Positions 31,431 through 44,065 of a stretch of DNA of 64,000 bases are shown here, in pieces. The notes under the pieces were generated by a model. It did not search any database. It saw only the letters and a program-made list of their open reading frames with translations, and was not told the origin of the DNA. The stretch lies in contig CM054062.1 of assembly GCA_028641055.1 (NCBI GenBank), forward strand, positions 234,372,376 to 234,436,375, read 5' to 3'. The position numbers were made by a program, and so were the translations under genes. The DNA is from Alopecurus myosuroides (taxonomy: Eukaryota; Streptophyta; Magnoliopsida; Poales; Poaceae). The first letter of the stretch is position 1, and every line of letters starts with the position of its first letter.

Positions 31431-34400
31431 AAGAGGAAACAATATGAAATTATAACGTCAACTAGGTTGCAATGATCTTAATAAAGAATGGTAAGATGGT
31501 ATCCCGCTTGCAATAGACGATAATATCCTGGGACAATGCCCATTATACTCAGAATGACAATCATGCTCTCCTAACCGGTGCATAAAGTAAGAATATGGAG
31601 ACTGAACATAAAAGTAAAAGAAAGGCCGGCCCTTCACAGAGGGAAGCATGGATTACTCATGTGGTAGATCTTTTTATTTTATAAATTAGAGGTATTGAAA
31701 ATAATTTTGGGAGAGGTGTATGTCTATGTCAACGAATGGTAATGAAAAACTTATCATAACCAATGTCAAGAAAAAATTTAGACTTCTGCGAGCGGTTTCC
31801 ATTAGCATTTTTTTATTTAGGTTGGCACTCCCCCCCCCCCCACCTTTCCTTTCACAAACCAAGGGTAGCCAGATATATTATTTGAGTTCATATTATTTGG
31901 CACCAGCTCTCGAAAAATTTAGATGACCGCAGATTCCATACTCATCTGGGGGAATAAGGGAGAAGAACCTTGCTTGACATAAGACATGATAAAATTTAAA
32001 CTATTTCCTCATGAGCTAAAATAGGAACACAAAACAAGTTAATATTTTTGAAAGTTTTAAAGGTAGAACACGAGCAATTTACTTGGAGTGGTGGTGAAAT
32101 ACCACATATAGGTAGGTATGGTGGACACATTGGAAAACTTTATTTTTTGGGAGTTGCTGGTGTCCTCCCTAGAAATCACTCCTCTAGCAAGATAATAAGA
32201 AAAATACAAGAGTTCTTACTGCGCTACGCGGTTCTCGTGTCCTGATGGCATAGCTTCAATTATAAATTGTGGAGGTCAGTGAGATTTGTTATCCTCCCAG
32301 TATTTCCAACGTTAGGCACGCTAATAACCTGCAAAATCATCAAGGGAGATCGTCCTCTTTGTATCAAAGAGAGAAAATTCGACACACGGGTTAAAACCAT
32401 CGAGGAATATAAAGGTTTGCACAAAGATGAAAGTTATGTTACGGTATTGAGCTACCTCATTTTTTGCAAAATCTAGCAAACCTGCATTAGCAACAAGTTC
32501 CTAAAAAGAATTATGAATACCCAAAGCCGTCAAGAGTTGATTGCAAGGATACGCTGAATCTCGCACATCCTTCATATTATCAAAGTCTAGCATACTCAGA
32601 TCGGCGATATCCTCATTGAGAGAAGGTCTCATCATTGATTTCCTTTTAGAAGACCTAGTCTCTCTTGAGGAGGAGGGAGCAATCTTCCCTCCAAACCAGC
32701 CTCTAAACTTCTTCATATTCCTATTTTGAAATTTTAGCAATCCTAATAAAAATAAACTATGTGCATAAATATTATTGGAAACCATTCTAGCAACCTTAGG
32801 AGAACTAATACATGCATCGAAACAATTTGAATCAACTTAAAACAAGCATGCAAGCTCAAACAACGAGCCACCTAGTGCAGCAAAATACTCAAGATATACA
32901 ACACCAATCGAAATTCTACTAGTATAGGCGGAGGAGTCACATACCGGAGAAGAGATATATAAAATTTTAGCACAAATGATGGGATAAATAACGAGATCAA
33001 AGAAATCCAAGGAAGAAAATGATTTTTTTCTGAACCAAAGGTGTTTCTCGGGACAGAGAAAGAAAATGGAGGAAGGCACTTAAGTAGTGGGTCCCTAAGG
33101 CACCCAGCAGCCTCCTGGGCACGTCGTGCGGCGTGGTTGCGCCTGATGCCCCCCGTGGGTGACAGGTGGGTCACCCTGGGTTGTTCGAGGTGCCACGCTG
33201 CCTCTTTCTGCATAAAAATTAATATAATTTTTCTAGGATTTTTTGCGAAACTTTATTTTTGGGCAATTCCAAAATTTTGATGAACGAATATAACGCAAAA
33301 AAATGTTTATGAAATGATGGAAAACAAATGCAAAACTAATTCTACAGAATTTCTAAGACATGTTATAATCCAAATAACATGAGAAAACAAAGAAATAACC
33401 AGATTGGACGTGATAGAAACACGTGAAAACAGATGGAAGATGGGTAAAACAAAGTGGAATCATATGAAAACATGGAGAAAACAGAGAATAAAAAAAATAA
33501 AATAGATAATAACAAAAGAAAACATAGAATAACAAAAGAAAACATAGTTTCATTCATTCAAAATCAATATGTTAACAAGGTTGATCAAGTCTTGTCACCA
33601 AACCCATTTTTTATGAAGTAAAACTTTGCACTTCACTACGGCAATCATATTAGCCCAATTTTGTTAGACATAGTCCCAATCACAATGGTTTCATATTCAT
33701 TTTGTGGCATTGGAAAGGGACATTAGAAAAATCTCCAATCTTGGTGGTCTCAATATTTTCAACTGAATTTAGAGCATAATTCTTATTAATCTTCTTTGGA
33801 AAATAAACAGTATATTCTTTATCATTGACATTGAAAGTGACCTTACCTTTATTACAATCAATAAAAACCACTGCAGTATTAAGAAAATGTCTCCCAAGAA
33901 TAATAGACATATTTCATCCACAGACATTTCCAACACAACAAAGTCAGTTAAATTTAAACAATTAGCAACCTGGACATGGACATCCTCACAAATTCCAATA
34001 GGGATAGCAGTATATTTATCAGCCATTTGCAAAGAGATGTCACTAGGAATCAATTTATCCAAATATAGTCTCTTATAGAGAGAGAGAGAGGAAGAGAGAG
34101 AAAGGCATAACACTAACTCTAGCACCAAGATCACATAAAGCAGTTCTCACATAATTATTTTTTATAGAGCAAGGAATATTAGGGATACCTAGGTATCCCA
34201 TCTTCTTAGGAATTTACATTGAAGGAATAATTAGCAAGCATAGTGGAAATTTTCTCATTAGGAATTTTCTTCTTATTAGTAACAATATCTTTCATATACT
34301 TGGAATAAGGAGGCAACATAATAGCACTAGTCAAAGGAATTTGTAAGAAGAGAGGCTTCATCCACTCAAAAAAATTATTATAATGTTCTTCTTGTTTACC

Positions 34401-35042
34401 TTTGAGAGACTTAATAGGAAAATGCATAGGTTTTTGCACCCAAGGTTCTCTTTCTTTAGCATGCTTCCTAGTAGTAAAACTCTTTTTTATCATACTTTTT
34501 GTTCCTAGGAGGGATTTCATGTTCTACTTCACTTCCTTCATTATTAGGAGAATCATTCTTATCATTATCGTTATCATGCTCATTGGCACTTTGAGTTTTA
34601 GCATAAGAAATTGATATACTATTAGTATCTTTATCAGGTTCTTTTATGTGTCTTCTTCTTTTTATTTTTAGGAGAGCTAACAAAGATTTCATCTAGCATT
34701 TGAGAATCTTTTTCAAGCCTTGTTGGGTGTCCCTCGGGATAAGGAGGATCCTGAGTGAAAGCACCACCTCTAGTTTTAACACTACAAGCTTGTTCTTTAA
34801 TTTGACCAGCCATTTCAGCAAATAAATCTTTTTGTACTTTAGTAAGTTGCTCTAATTAAGTCTGAATCATTTCAAATTGTTTAACAAGACCTTTAACAAC
34901 ATTAATAGTTCTTCCTAAAGTAGCATGCAAATTTATAATACTCGGAGATTTTTCATTCAATTGATTTTGCACTTGAGCATTAAAATGAGTTTTTTTAACA
35001 GTGAAATCATCAAATTCGTCTAAACATTGTTCAGGAGGTTTA
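31430..35042 (-). mobile_element. Athila-like element copy A, truncated left, interrupted by Tat#2
   Basis: Same family as element B. The 3' non-coding blocks of B reappear in the same order: about 31430-32160 corresponds to 46590-47360 (shared CCTCATGAGCTAAAATAG and GTGGTGAAATACCACAT words). A GAAAACA-rich block lies at 33370-33550, and the words GTTAACAAGGTTGATCAAGTCTTG occur at 33571. Then comes the gag-protease region at 33680-35042. No pol is present between protease and the 3' blocks. The left end lacks an LTR. The right end stops inside gag at 35042, where the Tat#2 LTR begins; the continuation seen in B at 52560 is missing here. Confidence 0.75.
33680..35042 (-). pseudogene. Copy A gag C-terminal region and aspartic protease, broken
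   Basis: The minus strand encodes Athila-type gag tail and protease in several frames: LPPYSKYMKDIVTNKKKIP, SLYKRLYLDKLIPSDISLQ, MSIILGRHFLNTA and KGKVTFNVNDKEYTVYFP. The DLGA segment where the protease aspartate is expected is recognisable near 34115-34140. A short GA-rich expansion (AGAGAGAGAGAG, about 34079-34100) disturbs the frame just upstream. Multiple frame changes make it non-functional. The same block exists in B (51302-51969) and, for gag only, in C. Confidence 0.75.
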
Positions 35043-35593
35043 TGTCAAGACTTCGTAGTAAGGTTCATGGACGGGGGTGCCATAAGCCTACTAGTAGAAC
35101 CGCGGGGGGCGTGGAAGAACTGTAAACGAGAACACGGATTTTACCCAGGTTCGTTACTTCGCAACGAGGCAGCGTTCCTACAACTTCAATCTCACTAAAT
35201 CAGGGATCAAGCCTAAAGTATACAGAATACAATTGTGAGTATGGTTTCGCTAAATCGGTGAGGATGAACTTCCTGGCGAGTTGGCTTCTAGCTAAATTGT
35301 CTTCTTGTTTGTCTGTCGGTCCCGTCCGGCTTTATATAGATAGCCAGGCTAGGGCTTAAAGGAAGGAAACCTAGAAGACTAAGGAAAGTATCTAACTTGG
35401 AAAGTAAGGCATCTGGCTTCTTCTCCAAGCCGAACCACGATTGGGTCGTGGTCCGGGTTCTTCTAGAATCCGGCTTCCTGCGCGTCAGCTTACTGGGCCG
35501 CCCAATGGACTCATTTCCATTGCATGTGGGCCACCCAGGTAATCCGGCCTTCGGCCAATGCCGGATATACCCCTATTCGGCATATATCCGACA
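35043..35593 (-). repeat. Tat#2 3' LTR
   Basis: Begins TGTCAAGACTTCGTAGTAAGG and ends ATATCCGACA on the plus strand. It is clearly related to the LTR at 62478-63032 (shared GACGGGGGTGCCAT, TTTACCCAGGTTCG, CCCGTCCGGCTTTATATA, ACTGGGCCGCCCAATGGAC). The gag-pol TATA box on the minus strand is at 35331-35338. The adjacent element-strand word CTTGTGGGCTAC marks the polypurine-tract position. Confidence 0.9.
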
Positions 35594-35975
35594 GTAGCCC
35601 ACAAGAAGGATTAAGACTTTATTCTGTCGTCCATCGTAGATTTGTATTTTCTTCACGAATGTCAGTATTTTGTCTTGATTCTTCTTTCAACAAAAATTTG
35701 TAACGCCAAACTCGGAGTTACCGCAATCTGGTATTTCTTCCACAATTCTTCACGGAGAAGGAAACTATGACACAAGCGGTGAAAACTTGCTTACGCATGA
35801 ACGTTTGGGTTCAGCCAAAATTCCGAAACCATATCTCTGACAGATTCTCACGCGGGAAACGAAGAGTTAGCAATTATCACCCTGTCCCCTCGTTTCTCGG
35901 ATTTTCCGGCGATACATGTGTCAATCATCCAATGGCTAAAAGAGCCGTTCGGACCAATCTCAGCGTAAAGTTGGC

Positions 35976-35983
35976 TATAAATA
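35976..35983 (+). promoter_or_regulatory. TATA box of the Tat#2 antisense gene
   Basis: GGCTATAAATAGCTG on the plus strand, 383 bp from the LTR edge and 186 bp before the first ATG of the antisense gene. It is nearly the same word as in Tat#3 (GGCTATAAATAGCCG). Confidence 0.7.
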
Positions 35984-36161
35984 GCTGCCTTGGGGCCTCT
36001 GGTTGTTCTTCCGTACCATCTTCCTCCTCGAGCCCCGAGAGCATAGGACCTACTCCCAGCTTTGAGCGAAAGGAAACACAGAGAATAACTCGAGCCTAGA
36101 ATTTCACCCGCGTCCTATCATCGGTGATTTTTGCTCGATTGCATGGTCGCGCCGCCCAGAA

Positions 36162-39100
36162 ATGGCCACCGGAAGCCCAACACGTGCGTCCGAGATCGCC
36201 GCCGACGTTGACGCCACCATAGAGGAGATCATTCAAGACCTCGAACCGGCCGTCGGAACTCCTCCGAGCTTCTCCACTGCCATGCCGAGGTTCCAAAGAG
36301 AGCACCGGCGGGCGGGGATCTCAATCTCGCCGCCGGAACCATGCCTCCATCATATGGTACTCCTCCTCATCCTCCCTTCCCCGAAACCGAGAAGGGGGAA
36401 TCTTCCGCCCGTGACGGCGACAACGCGGCAGCCGTTGCGACCGCCGGAGGCAAAGATGGAGAGGAGGGCGATGCCAGGAATTGGAGTCACTACAATGTGG
36501 CAGTGGCTCTCCTCAACACAATGGAGAAAGACGGGTTCATCGCCAAGGACAAATGGCGGATGGACAAAGACGACACCGAGCCTTCTCCGAAAGCTGGAGA
36601 ACGGGTTGTTTTGGCCTCCCGTAGCAATGGAGGTATGGGTTTCCCACCTTCCGCGTTTTTCGCCAAGTCCTCAACCATTACGGTATACAACCTCACAACC
36701 TACCACCCAACTCCATTCTGTACATAGCCGGGTTCCGGGCCCTTTTTGAGGGGTATCTGGGGATAGAACCCCGCCTAGATTTCTTTCAATACTATTTCAA
36801 TGTGAAACACAACACCATCGATGGTGTTCTTCCAACTTCCGGGACCATCTCCTTCAACCTTCGTAGGTTTAGACAGGAGTGGTTTCCGAAAATCAAAACT
36901 TCAAGTCTGTCAAGTTTGGACGGGCTCTTTCTTCTACCACTCGGACATTCCCTATCCTGGAAAGTATAAGGGAATTCCGCCTTTCATCAATTCCGTAGCC
37001 CCGCCCCAAAACAATTGGGCGTTGGATACGGTCCAGGTTCTGCCTCCGGACCTGATAAGAATAAAGAGACGGATCGCGAAACTTGTTTCTTCCTCTCCTC
37101 CTCTGACCAGCATGGACACAGTCCTTTGTTGGCTTGGGAGGAGGATTTAACCTTTTCCTCACCGCGGCGGCCGGCTTCTCTGCGAGTACTCGGGCCCCGA
37201 CGATACAATGAGGGTGACGAAGTCCGCTTTGTCGAAGAAGGAATTCAAGAAACGCGTGAACCAACTTGTAGCTACTCCTGATCAGTACGAGGAGAGTCTA
37301 CAAATGTGCCACGCCAAAAAAACCCCGCTCCCAAGGTATGCTTTTAATTTTTTCCTTTTGGGTAACTTTTTGAACTTTGTCTTTTCTTGGATGTTTTGAT
37401 AATAATCCAGGTTTAATTTCTTTATAACTTCTTGATCTCTCAGAGAATCAGCTTGCCTCCGATGCGGATCTAGCGGAGCTCAAAACTCGCTTTCAATCAG
37501 CTGGACGGCGGAAACGCAAGAAAATCTCTTCAAGCCATGAAGTGATCGACCTCGACGGAGTCACCGTCGCCACTTCCACGTAAGACTCGGAATTTTATCT
37601 TTGTATGTCTTTTCTTGCATCCCTTCTTTCTCAGATTTTTTATCTCGGTTTCTCCTTCTTTTCTCTTTTCTAGCCTTGCTCCTGTCTCTTTGAAGGGAAA
37701 GGGCAGGAAGAAGCTGAAGGCTGTTGCTTTAGGGGGCATAAGCCATCCCCTGCAGCTACCTCGGACACTCCAGTGGTAGCTGGAGAAGAAAATTTTGTTG
37801 CTCGGGAAGAATTAAAGTATCCCCTGCAGACCAGCCAGCCCGATGCATCTGACACGGATGTGCGGGAAAGGGCGGAACTTGATGAAAGCGGACCTTCAAC
37901 GTTTCCAGAAGTTGAGCCAAAGCCGACTTTTGACGCAGAGTTCAAGGTGAAACAAGAGGCCTCCTTTGATGAACTCATATATATTCATCCATGGGAAAAA
38001 AGTATTTCGCCCAAGCCCCCTTGATTCTCCCTTGGCCAAAAGGTGGGTTGATAGTCCAGAATAATTACATGTTCTCACGTCGGCAGATTCTCCTAGAGGT
38101 AATCCACCATATGGGGATTACATTCTCGGAATACGCCAAGGAATTCGCCGAGATGCTAGGCGGTTTGCAAAAGATGAGCCAGGTATTATCTCTAGACCCC
38201 AAGTACTAAGACAAAAGCATACTTTTTGATTTTGTGTTAATACTTTTCTTTTTTGCCTGCATGTCTTTGCTTAACAAATCTTTTCCTTTGTATTTTTTAA
38301 GCAAACTGCCAAAAACATAAATGTGGGAGTTTTCGAGAAGCTGGCCATCAAGAACCAAGAGGTGAAATCTCTTCTTGGTATTCTTAATGAGAAGGACTCG
38401 GAGATATACGAGATTTAGAAGAAACTGAAGGAGACTGCTGGTAAGCACATTTTTTCTTTCCTTATTTTTGATTGTGAACTTTCGAATTTTCCCTAAGGAC
38501 TTCTTCGAGTTTTGAATCCTTCGCCTCTCTTTCTTCATAGTCTCTTTGGCCGAAGCCAAGCAAGTTGCTGAGGGCGCCGGCAACGCCGAGACCTTCCGCA
38601 AGGAGAACTCTGAGCTTTACAAAATGACTGTAAAGCTCCAGAAGGACCTGGAAGAGAGCCAGTTGGCCTTGGGCGTGTCCGAGTCTCAAGCTTCCTCACA
38701 AGCCGAGAATGACCGGAGGACCATCCAAGACCTGGAGTCTACCCTCAATCAACGCCTTGAGGAAGTCATTGAGATGGACAAGATCCTTGGTAAGATTGAG
38801 TACTTTTACCAAGTTTTTCCTTTCACTTTGCATAATGCATTCTTTTTTTCTTCCCTCTATTTTTCTGACCTCTTCTGATTTTCATTAGTAGAGGGGAATC
38901 CTTTGATTACTCGGATTGACCGCATCGTGGCTTTCGGTACATTCGTCACCGAGCTGAAGAATGCCGGAATGTTTCTTATTAATAAGTGCATTCCGGACAA
39001 AGCCGGCGAATTCTCGGGAGCCAGCACGCTCCCGGAAGCTATTATGGAGGTGACAAACCAACGCGAATCCTGGCTCCAGTCTACCGCCCGCGGTGGTGTA

Positions 39101-39351
39101 CGCATGTCTTTGGGCTGATGAGGATGCATTACACCACCGCCAAGTCTTGGCGCATCGCCACCGGTGTTCTGCAAGGATACACCGAGACGCAAAGGGCGGA
39201 AATATTTGAGTCTATCAAGGGTCATGGATCCAAGATAGATCGGATGGTCTCTACCTCAACGTTCTACTCGGAGGAAGAAACTCCACCAACTCCGGAGAAT
39301 CTGAGTGATAGCGACGAGGACGACGAGGAGGAGTTCGTAGATGCGGACTGA
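36162..39351 (+). pseudogene. Tat#2 antisense gene, degraded, intron-containing
   Basis: Plus-strand homologue of the Tat#1 antisense gene. From ATG 36162 it reads IEEIIQDLEPAVGTP. After a frame change it continues RNWSHYNVAVALLNTMEKDG, then another frame with HYGIQPHNLPPNSILYIAGF and GYLGIEPRLDFFQYYFNV, the PF04195-like domain core. Later blocks include a charged helix at 38546-38790 (ELYKMTVKLQKDLEESQL) bounded by intron-like T-rich sequence. The C-terminal exon is at 38892-39351 and ends in an acidic tail (SDSDEDDEEEFVDAD). At least three frameshifts are visible, for example one base lost near 36662, so no full product is possible. The exon-intron layout parallels Tat#1. Confidence 0.7.
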
Positions 39352-40061
39352 TTCTGCGTATCCATTAGCCAAATAGGGTGCATTACTATTCTTACAATGT
39401 AAAATCAATTGTAATGCATTCTATTCTTTTGTATGAACAAATTTATATCCTTTGCAGTAAATTTAAGCTTTGCAAGTTTTTTAGAGTTTTAATTCCTTTT
39501 CTTCTAAGTTCTCTGATTTATATGTTTTAACTTTCCTTAGAGTTAAAGTGGTTCCAAAAGTATGCAATCTTCACGCCAAGTGACCGGGTTAAGAAATCAA
39601 TCAGTCGAAACTCGGAATCATGGATTATACTTTGGCACTTTTACTTACTAAATCAAGTGACCAAACACGGCAAACAATCAAATAATACTTAGGAATATTA
39701 AGGAATTGAAAAGTATGAACTCCAAGCACACAGGAAAAATTTGGGGTTCTGAAGCCTCCTTAGGGAAAAAAGCATTCAGTTTTATAACTCCGAGCACATA
39801 GGAAAAAGTCGGGTTAACATTGAAGGAAATTGAAAGATCATTGGAAAATAGATAAGACGGAAGCATGATTTTAACAGTAAAGACAAAAAAAAAAACAAAA
39901 TGCATGAATTTTCGACAACTTTATTTCATGATCTCAATGATTTTTACATAGAATTGAACTAAGTGTAAAAGGGACGTAACTGGTGGATGCTCTAGGGCCT
40001 TTTTGTCTCTCCTAGTTCTACATCTATGCTTCTTTTTCTCTCGCGGTTTGAATTTTTTGGG
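39352..40061. other. Convergent spacer of Tat#2
   Basis: Between the antisense gene stop and the integrase end. AT-rich, no supported gene. It corresponds in position to 18522-19646 in Tat#1 but shows little obvious similarity by eye. Confidence 0.5.
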
Positions 40062-41170
40062 TCATCTTCCTTGTCTCGAATATCTACAAGGTAATATGAA
40101 CCCATTTTCCATAGCCTTACTAATGACAAATGGTCCTTCCCAGATTGGGGCTAACTTGCACTTTGTATCTTGTACCACTCTTAGCACCAAATCACCTTCT
40201 TTAAAAGATCGGTGCTTGATTTTCCGACTATGATAGCACCGTAGTCCTTGCTGATAAATGGCGGATCTTTGTAACACAAGTTCTCGTTCTTCTTCTAAGA
40301 GATCAATGGCATCTTGAAGCGCGTTTTCGGCATCCGAGTCATTGTATGCCTGCACTCTTGGGCTATCATGAATCATGTCCGTAGGAAGCACTTCTTCTGC
40401 ACCATAAACCAAGAAGAAAGGTGTTTGACCTGTTGATCTATTTGGCGTCTTTCGAATAATCCAAAGCACGAAAGGCAATTCTCCTACCCATGCTCCAGCT
40501 GCTCTGTGAAGAGGAGTTTCGAGTCTTGGGCATATTCCCTGTAGAATTGAACTATTCATTCATTCAACCTGGCCATTGGATTGTGGGTGTGCCACAGATG
40601 CAAGATCTAGGCGAATTCCCGTTTGTTGGCAGTATTTTGCCAACTCTCCAATTGATAAATTTGTCCCGTTATCCATGATTATACTACGTGGAACACCATA
40701 TCGCATAACTACGTCAATGACGAAGTTTCTAGCGGTCACACCGTCAAGTTTTTTGATGGGTTTTGCCTCCACCCACTTGGTATACTTATCCACTTCAACG
40801 AGTAGATGCGTAAGTCCACCTCTTGCCGTTTTGAATGACTCCATCATATCTATCCCCCAGACCGAAAATGTTCATGTTATGGGGATAGTTTTTAGTGCTT
40901 GAGGCGGCATGTTTGTCTGCTTGGCGTAATATTGGCACACGGCACATGTGCTCCCTATGTGCTCTGCATCTATCTTGGCTGTGAGACAGTAAAACCCAGC
41001 ACGAAATGCTTTTTTAACTATACTTTTTGACTGAGCATGATGCCCGCAATCTCCAACATGGATTTCTTGCAGAATTTCTCGTCCTTATTCTGGCGAAATA
41101 CATCGCTGAGAAATTCTGATTGTACTGCGTTTATATAGGAAACCATTGATTACCGTGTATCCTTTGCATC
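40062..41170 (-). pseudogene. Tat#2 integrase, core present but nonsense-mutated
   Basis: Retains the core that Tat#1 lacks. Asp is in VEVDKYTKWVEAKP, Asp in IIMDNGTN, and Glu in SVAHPQSNGQVE. The C-terminal part follows (NRSTGQTPFFLVYGAEEVLP to EGDLVLRVVQDTK). Right after NGQVE a TGA (40557-40559) stands where the family has Arg, so CGA to TGA, a CpG transition, is the likely cause; the frame is otherwise continuous. The upstream zinc finger region at about 40870-41100 shows further frame breaks. It served as the internal comparison for the Tat#1 integrase deletion. Confidence 0.8.
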
Positions 41171-41176
41171 GATGTT

Positions 41177-41849
41177 TTATCTGCTTTTGCAAGACTTCAT
41201 CTGCTCCATCCAGAACTTCTGATCAACTAAGAAGTTTAAATATGGAATTGTCCAGCCTGGGTTAACGAGCAAATCTTCTGTTGACTTGGAAACCAGGGGA
41301 TAGTCAACATCTCCGCATTTTATTGATGGTTCGTGCAAATGTTGGATGAATGCACCCGGTGGCAAGGTTTTCACCCTTTTCGAGCCCATGCGGGCTAGAG
41401 CGACTGTGTTCCAGTTTTCTTCCCTTTTGACGTGATGTACTTTAAATCCCAGGAAGCAAATGGGGAACTCGTCGACTGTTCTAGGATATTTGGCCATTAT
41501 GGGGCTTTTTGCATCCCATGTCTGGTTCAACTGATGATGCACTAAGTCCGAGTCACCGTAGAAAAGTATGTGTTTGGCCCGTATTTCTTTTTCGATATGC
41601 AAGCCATAAAGCAATGCTTCGTATTCTGCCACATTGTTGCTGGCGTTGAAGTGTATTTGTAATACATACTCCATTGTGTCGCCTTTTGGAGATTTGTGAA
41701 CCACACCGCGCTAGCGCTTTCTTTCATTTTCGATCCGTGAAAATGCATGATCCAATATTCTGACTCCGGCATTGGTGTGTTTTCCATTGTTTCTGTCCAA
41801 TCAGCCACAAAATCTGCCAACACGTGAGATTTGATTGCTTTCTGTTGCT
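41177..41849 (-). pseudogene. Tat#2 archaeal-type RNase H, broken
   Basis: Reads LADFVADWTETMENTPMPES, then, in overlapping frames, SPKGDTMEYVLQIHFNASNN, VAEYEALLYGL, and FYGDSDLVHHQL. The final acidic segment has diverged (NWNTVALARMGS). It is the counterpart of the second RNase H in Tat#1, supporting Tat-lineage assignment. A frame change occurs near 41700, and the N-terminal side is interrupted by LTR D at 41850. Confidence 0.75.
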
Positions 41850-43237
41850 TGATGACTCCCAAGTGCAGGAGATCAATTGTAGTACCTTTCGATCAGTATT
41901 TGAGTGTCGAACCCACGAGGAGCTGAAGGTAAGCTATCTATTCTCTAAAGCCCTATAACCCTCTTATATGGTTGTTTATGCATAGCAATAAGTTTGACTA
42001 AAAGGAACTAACTAATTAAAAGCAAGTGACGTGGAGTGTTGTTTGTGTAGTAACTAGTGAAGCAAGTTTAAAATGCAAGTTTCTAAGAAAGTTTCACAAG
42101 TATCAAGCAGAAAATATCTCAAGGGAGCAAGTGTTCTAGCAATGGGTGTTTCATTCGTGTGGTTGTCACAATTAGTGAAGCACATGTTTTAGTCTTAGTT
42201 GTTTCTTCTAGGAAGGAGCCATGAATAGGTATAGTCAAGTAAATGATCTACAACCCCTTATGATGGATCATGTGGCCAAGTAAATGACTGCACAAGATTG
42301 ATTAAGACATAAAGTCCCACCATAGCCTTACGTTCTAAGGTCCCCTATATATATCCCCCAATAACTTAACTTTGTGGCTCGGTCTCAGGATACTGTCACT
42401 CCCAAGTCACCACCACTCCATTATGCTACCGGTGATCACCTTACATGCATTCCCCAACGTATGCTTGCACTCATATATTGTACATAAAGACAATCATAGA
42501 AGATAACAAACTTGTATGCAACCAATCAACGAACTATTTCACCATTGCCAAGAACAATTCACTACTCAAACATAGACGGGGAGACACAATACATCAAGGG
42601 AATATAGTATTGCATCATACATCGTGTTTGCCAAGAGATTACAGTGGAGAGATGGAGCTGATCTTGCTGTAGATGTTGATGATGAACACGCCGGAGGGGG
42701 ATGGAGCCCTCCGGGGGTGATCCCGGCGGCGTTTCCCCCCTCCGATCTTCTCCAGCGGCAGCCTTCTGTCTCTCTGTTTCGTGGTTTCGTCTCTTGGCGC
42801 CGCCTCCTTCTCGAAAAGGCCAGGGGACCCTTTATATAGTCGTTTTTAGGTCATGAGACACTCCAGAGAAGAAAGATCGACGACATCGGAGCCACGGGGG
42901 CAAAAAGGGGGCCCCACACGCGGCCAAGGAATCTGGCCGCGTGGAGGGTCCTATTTTCCACCTGGTTGGCCTTTTGGCCCTCTACTTTGGCCCATGGTCT
43001 TCGTCTCGAAAATTCTGAATCGTGCTCTTTGGCCTTTCCCTTTTTGGAGTCCCGAAGCTCCCGGAAAGTCTGAAACACTAAAAAGTACGTTTTCTGGAAA
43101 AACAGGGTTAGAACCAAAAGAAGGGGGATTGTTCAGAAAATCCCCCAAATCATTATAAAACATGAATATAAGTTGCTAATATGTAGGAAAAACAAGTAAT
43201 AACATGCAAAGTTCATGTATGCATTTTACATGCATCA
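41850..43237 (-). repeat. LTR D inside Tat#2 (TGATGCATG-type Gypsy LTR)
   Basis: 1388 bp. On the minus strand it begins TGATGCATGTAAAATGCATAC and ends CACTTGGGAGTCATCA. A minus-strand TATA box is at 42831-42839 (CTTTATATAG). No internal region of its own adjoins it, so it is a solo LTR or recombination product. Flanks (TTGCT left, GCTAC right) are not a target duplication. Relative to other Tat copies about 20 codons between GRVA and QKAIKS are missing at the site. The start matches LTR E at 44066, which lies in the opposite orientation. Confidence 0.75.
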
Positions 43238-44065
43238 GCTACTCGGCCTGTTGTGTCCGCATTGTTAATAATATCCCATAGTGGTGCTTTGCTTACCACT
43301 ATTATGAAATGTCCTTGGAAATAATGACGTAGTTTTCGAGATGCGAAAAATACGCCATATGCCAGCTTTTGATAATGTGGATACCTTTGTTTTCACTCGG
43401 AAAATACCTCGCTTACATAATACACCGGATGCTGATCTGGAATGCTTTGCTCGTTTTTCTGTCTTTCCACAATTTTCACCGCACTAATAACCCTGTTGGT
43501 TGTTGTAAGATAGAGTAACATGGGTTCTTCGTCCTTTGGGGATGCCAAAATCGAAGCTTTCGTCAAATTATCTTTCAACTGGGTTAATGCTTTGTCCGCC
43601 TCTTTTGTCCATTCAAATTTGTCGGGTTTGTTCAACAATTTGTATAATGACAGAGCTTTGTCTCCAAGTCGGCTTATGAACCTGCTTACAGCTGCTACAG
43701 GACCCGTCAATATTTGGACATATTTTAGACATGCAGGACTTTTGATGTTTAAGATTGCTTTGATCTTTTCCGAGTTTACCTCTTTTCCTCTTTGCGAAAC
43801 GATAAAACCTAGAAGCTTTCCTTAGGGAACCTCGAACACGCACTTTAATGGATTCAACTTCATTTTGTAAGTGCGGAGATTGTCGAAGGTTTCTTGTAGA
43901 TCTTCAAGGAGCGTATCCTTTTCCTTGGAAACGATGGCAATATCATCCACGTAGACGTGGACGTTTTTGCTAATTTGACTATGCAAGCATCTCTGCATGC
44001 AACGCTGGTATGTTGCACCGGCATTCTTCAAGCCAAAAGGCATGGTTATGTAAGCTTGGGGATGT
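43238..44065 (-). pseudogene. Tat#2 reverse transcriptase and RNase H start, broken
   Basis: From 44065 leftwards: YITMPFGLKNAGATYQRC, then the catalytic YVDD in HVYVDDIAIVSKEKD, and MKLNPLKCVFEVP followed by a stop at 43824-43822. In another frame come FISRLGDKALSLYKLLNK, then RNase H (HPVYYVSEVFSE). The part upstream of the PFGLKNAG motif is absent because LTR E begins at 44066. Confidence 0.8.

Larger units (their letters stand above)
35043..44065 (-). mobile_element. Tat#2: Tat-lineage retrotransposon, 3' two-thirds, interrupted by LTR E
   Basis: Gag-pol on the minus strand. Visible parts from left to right: 3' LTR, antisense gene remnant on the plus strand, integrase, archaeal-type RNase H, a minus-strand LTR (D) inserted near the RNase H boundary, and reverse transcriptase up to 44065. 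Past 44065 the sequence enters LTR E, and the rest of Tat#2 (RT N-terminus, protease, gag, 5' LTR) is not in the window. It should lie beyond the right edge if the nest is simple. It is inserted in copy A after TCAGGAGGTTTA. It is strongly degraded and must be older than element B. Confidence 0.85.
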
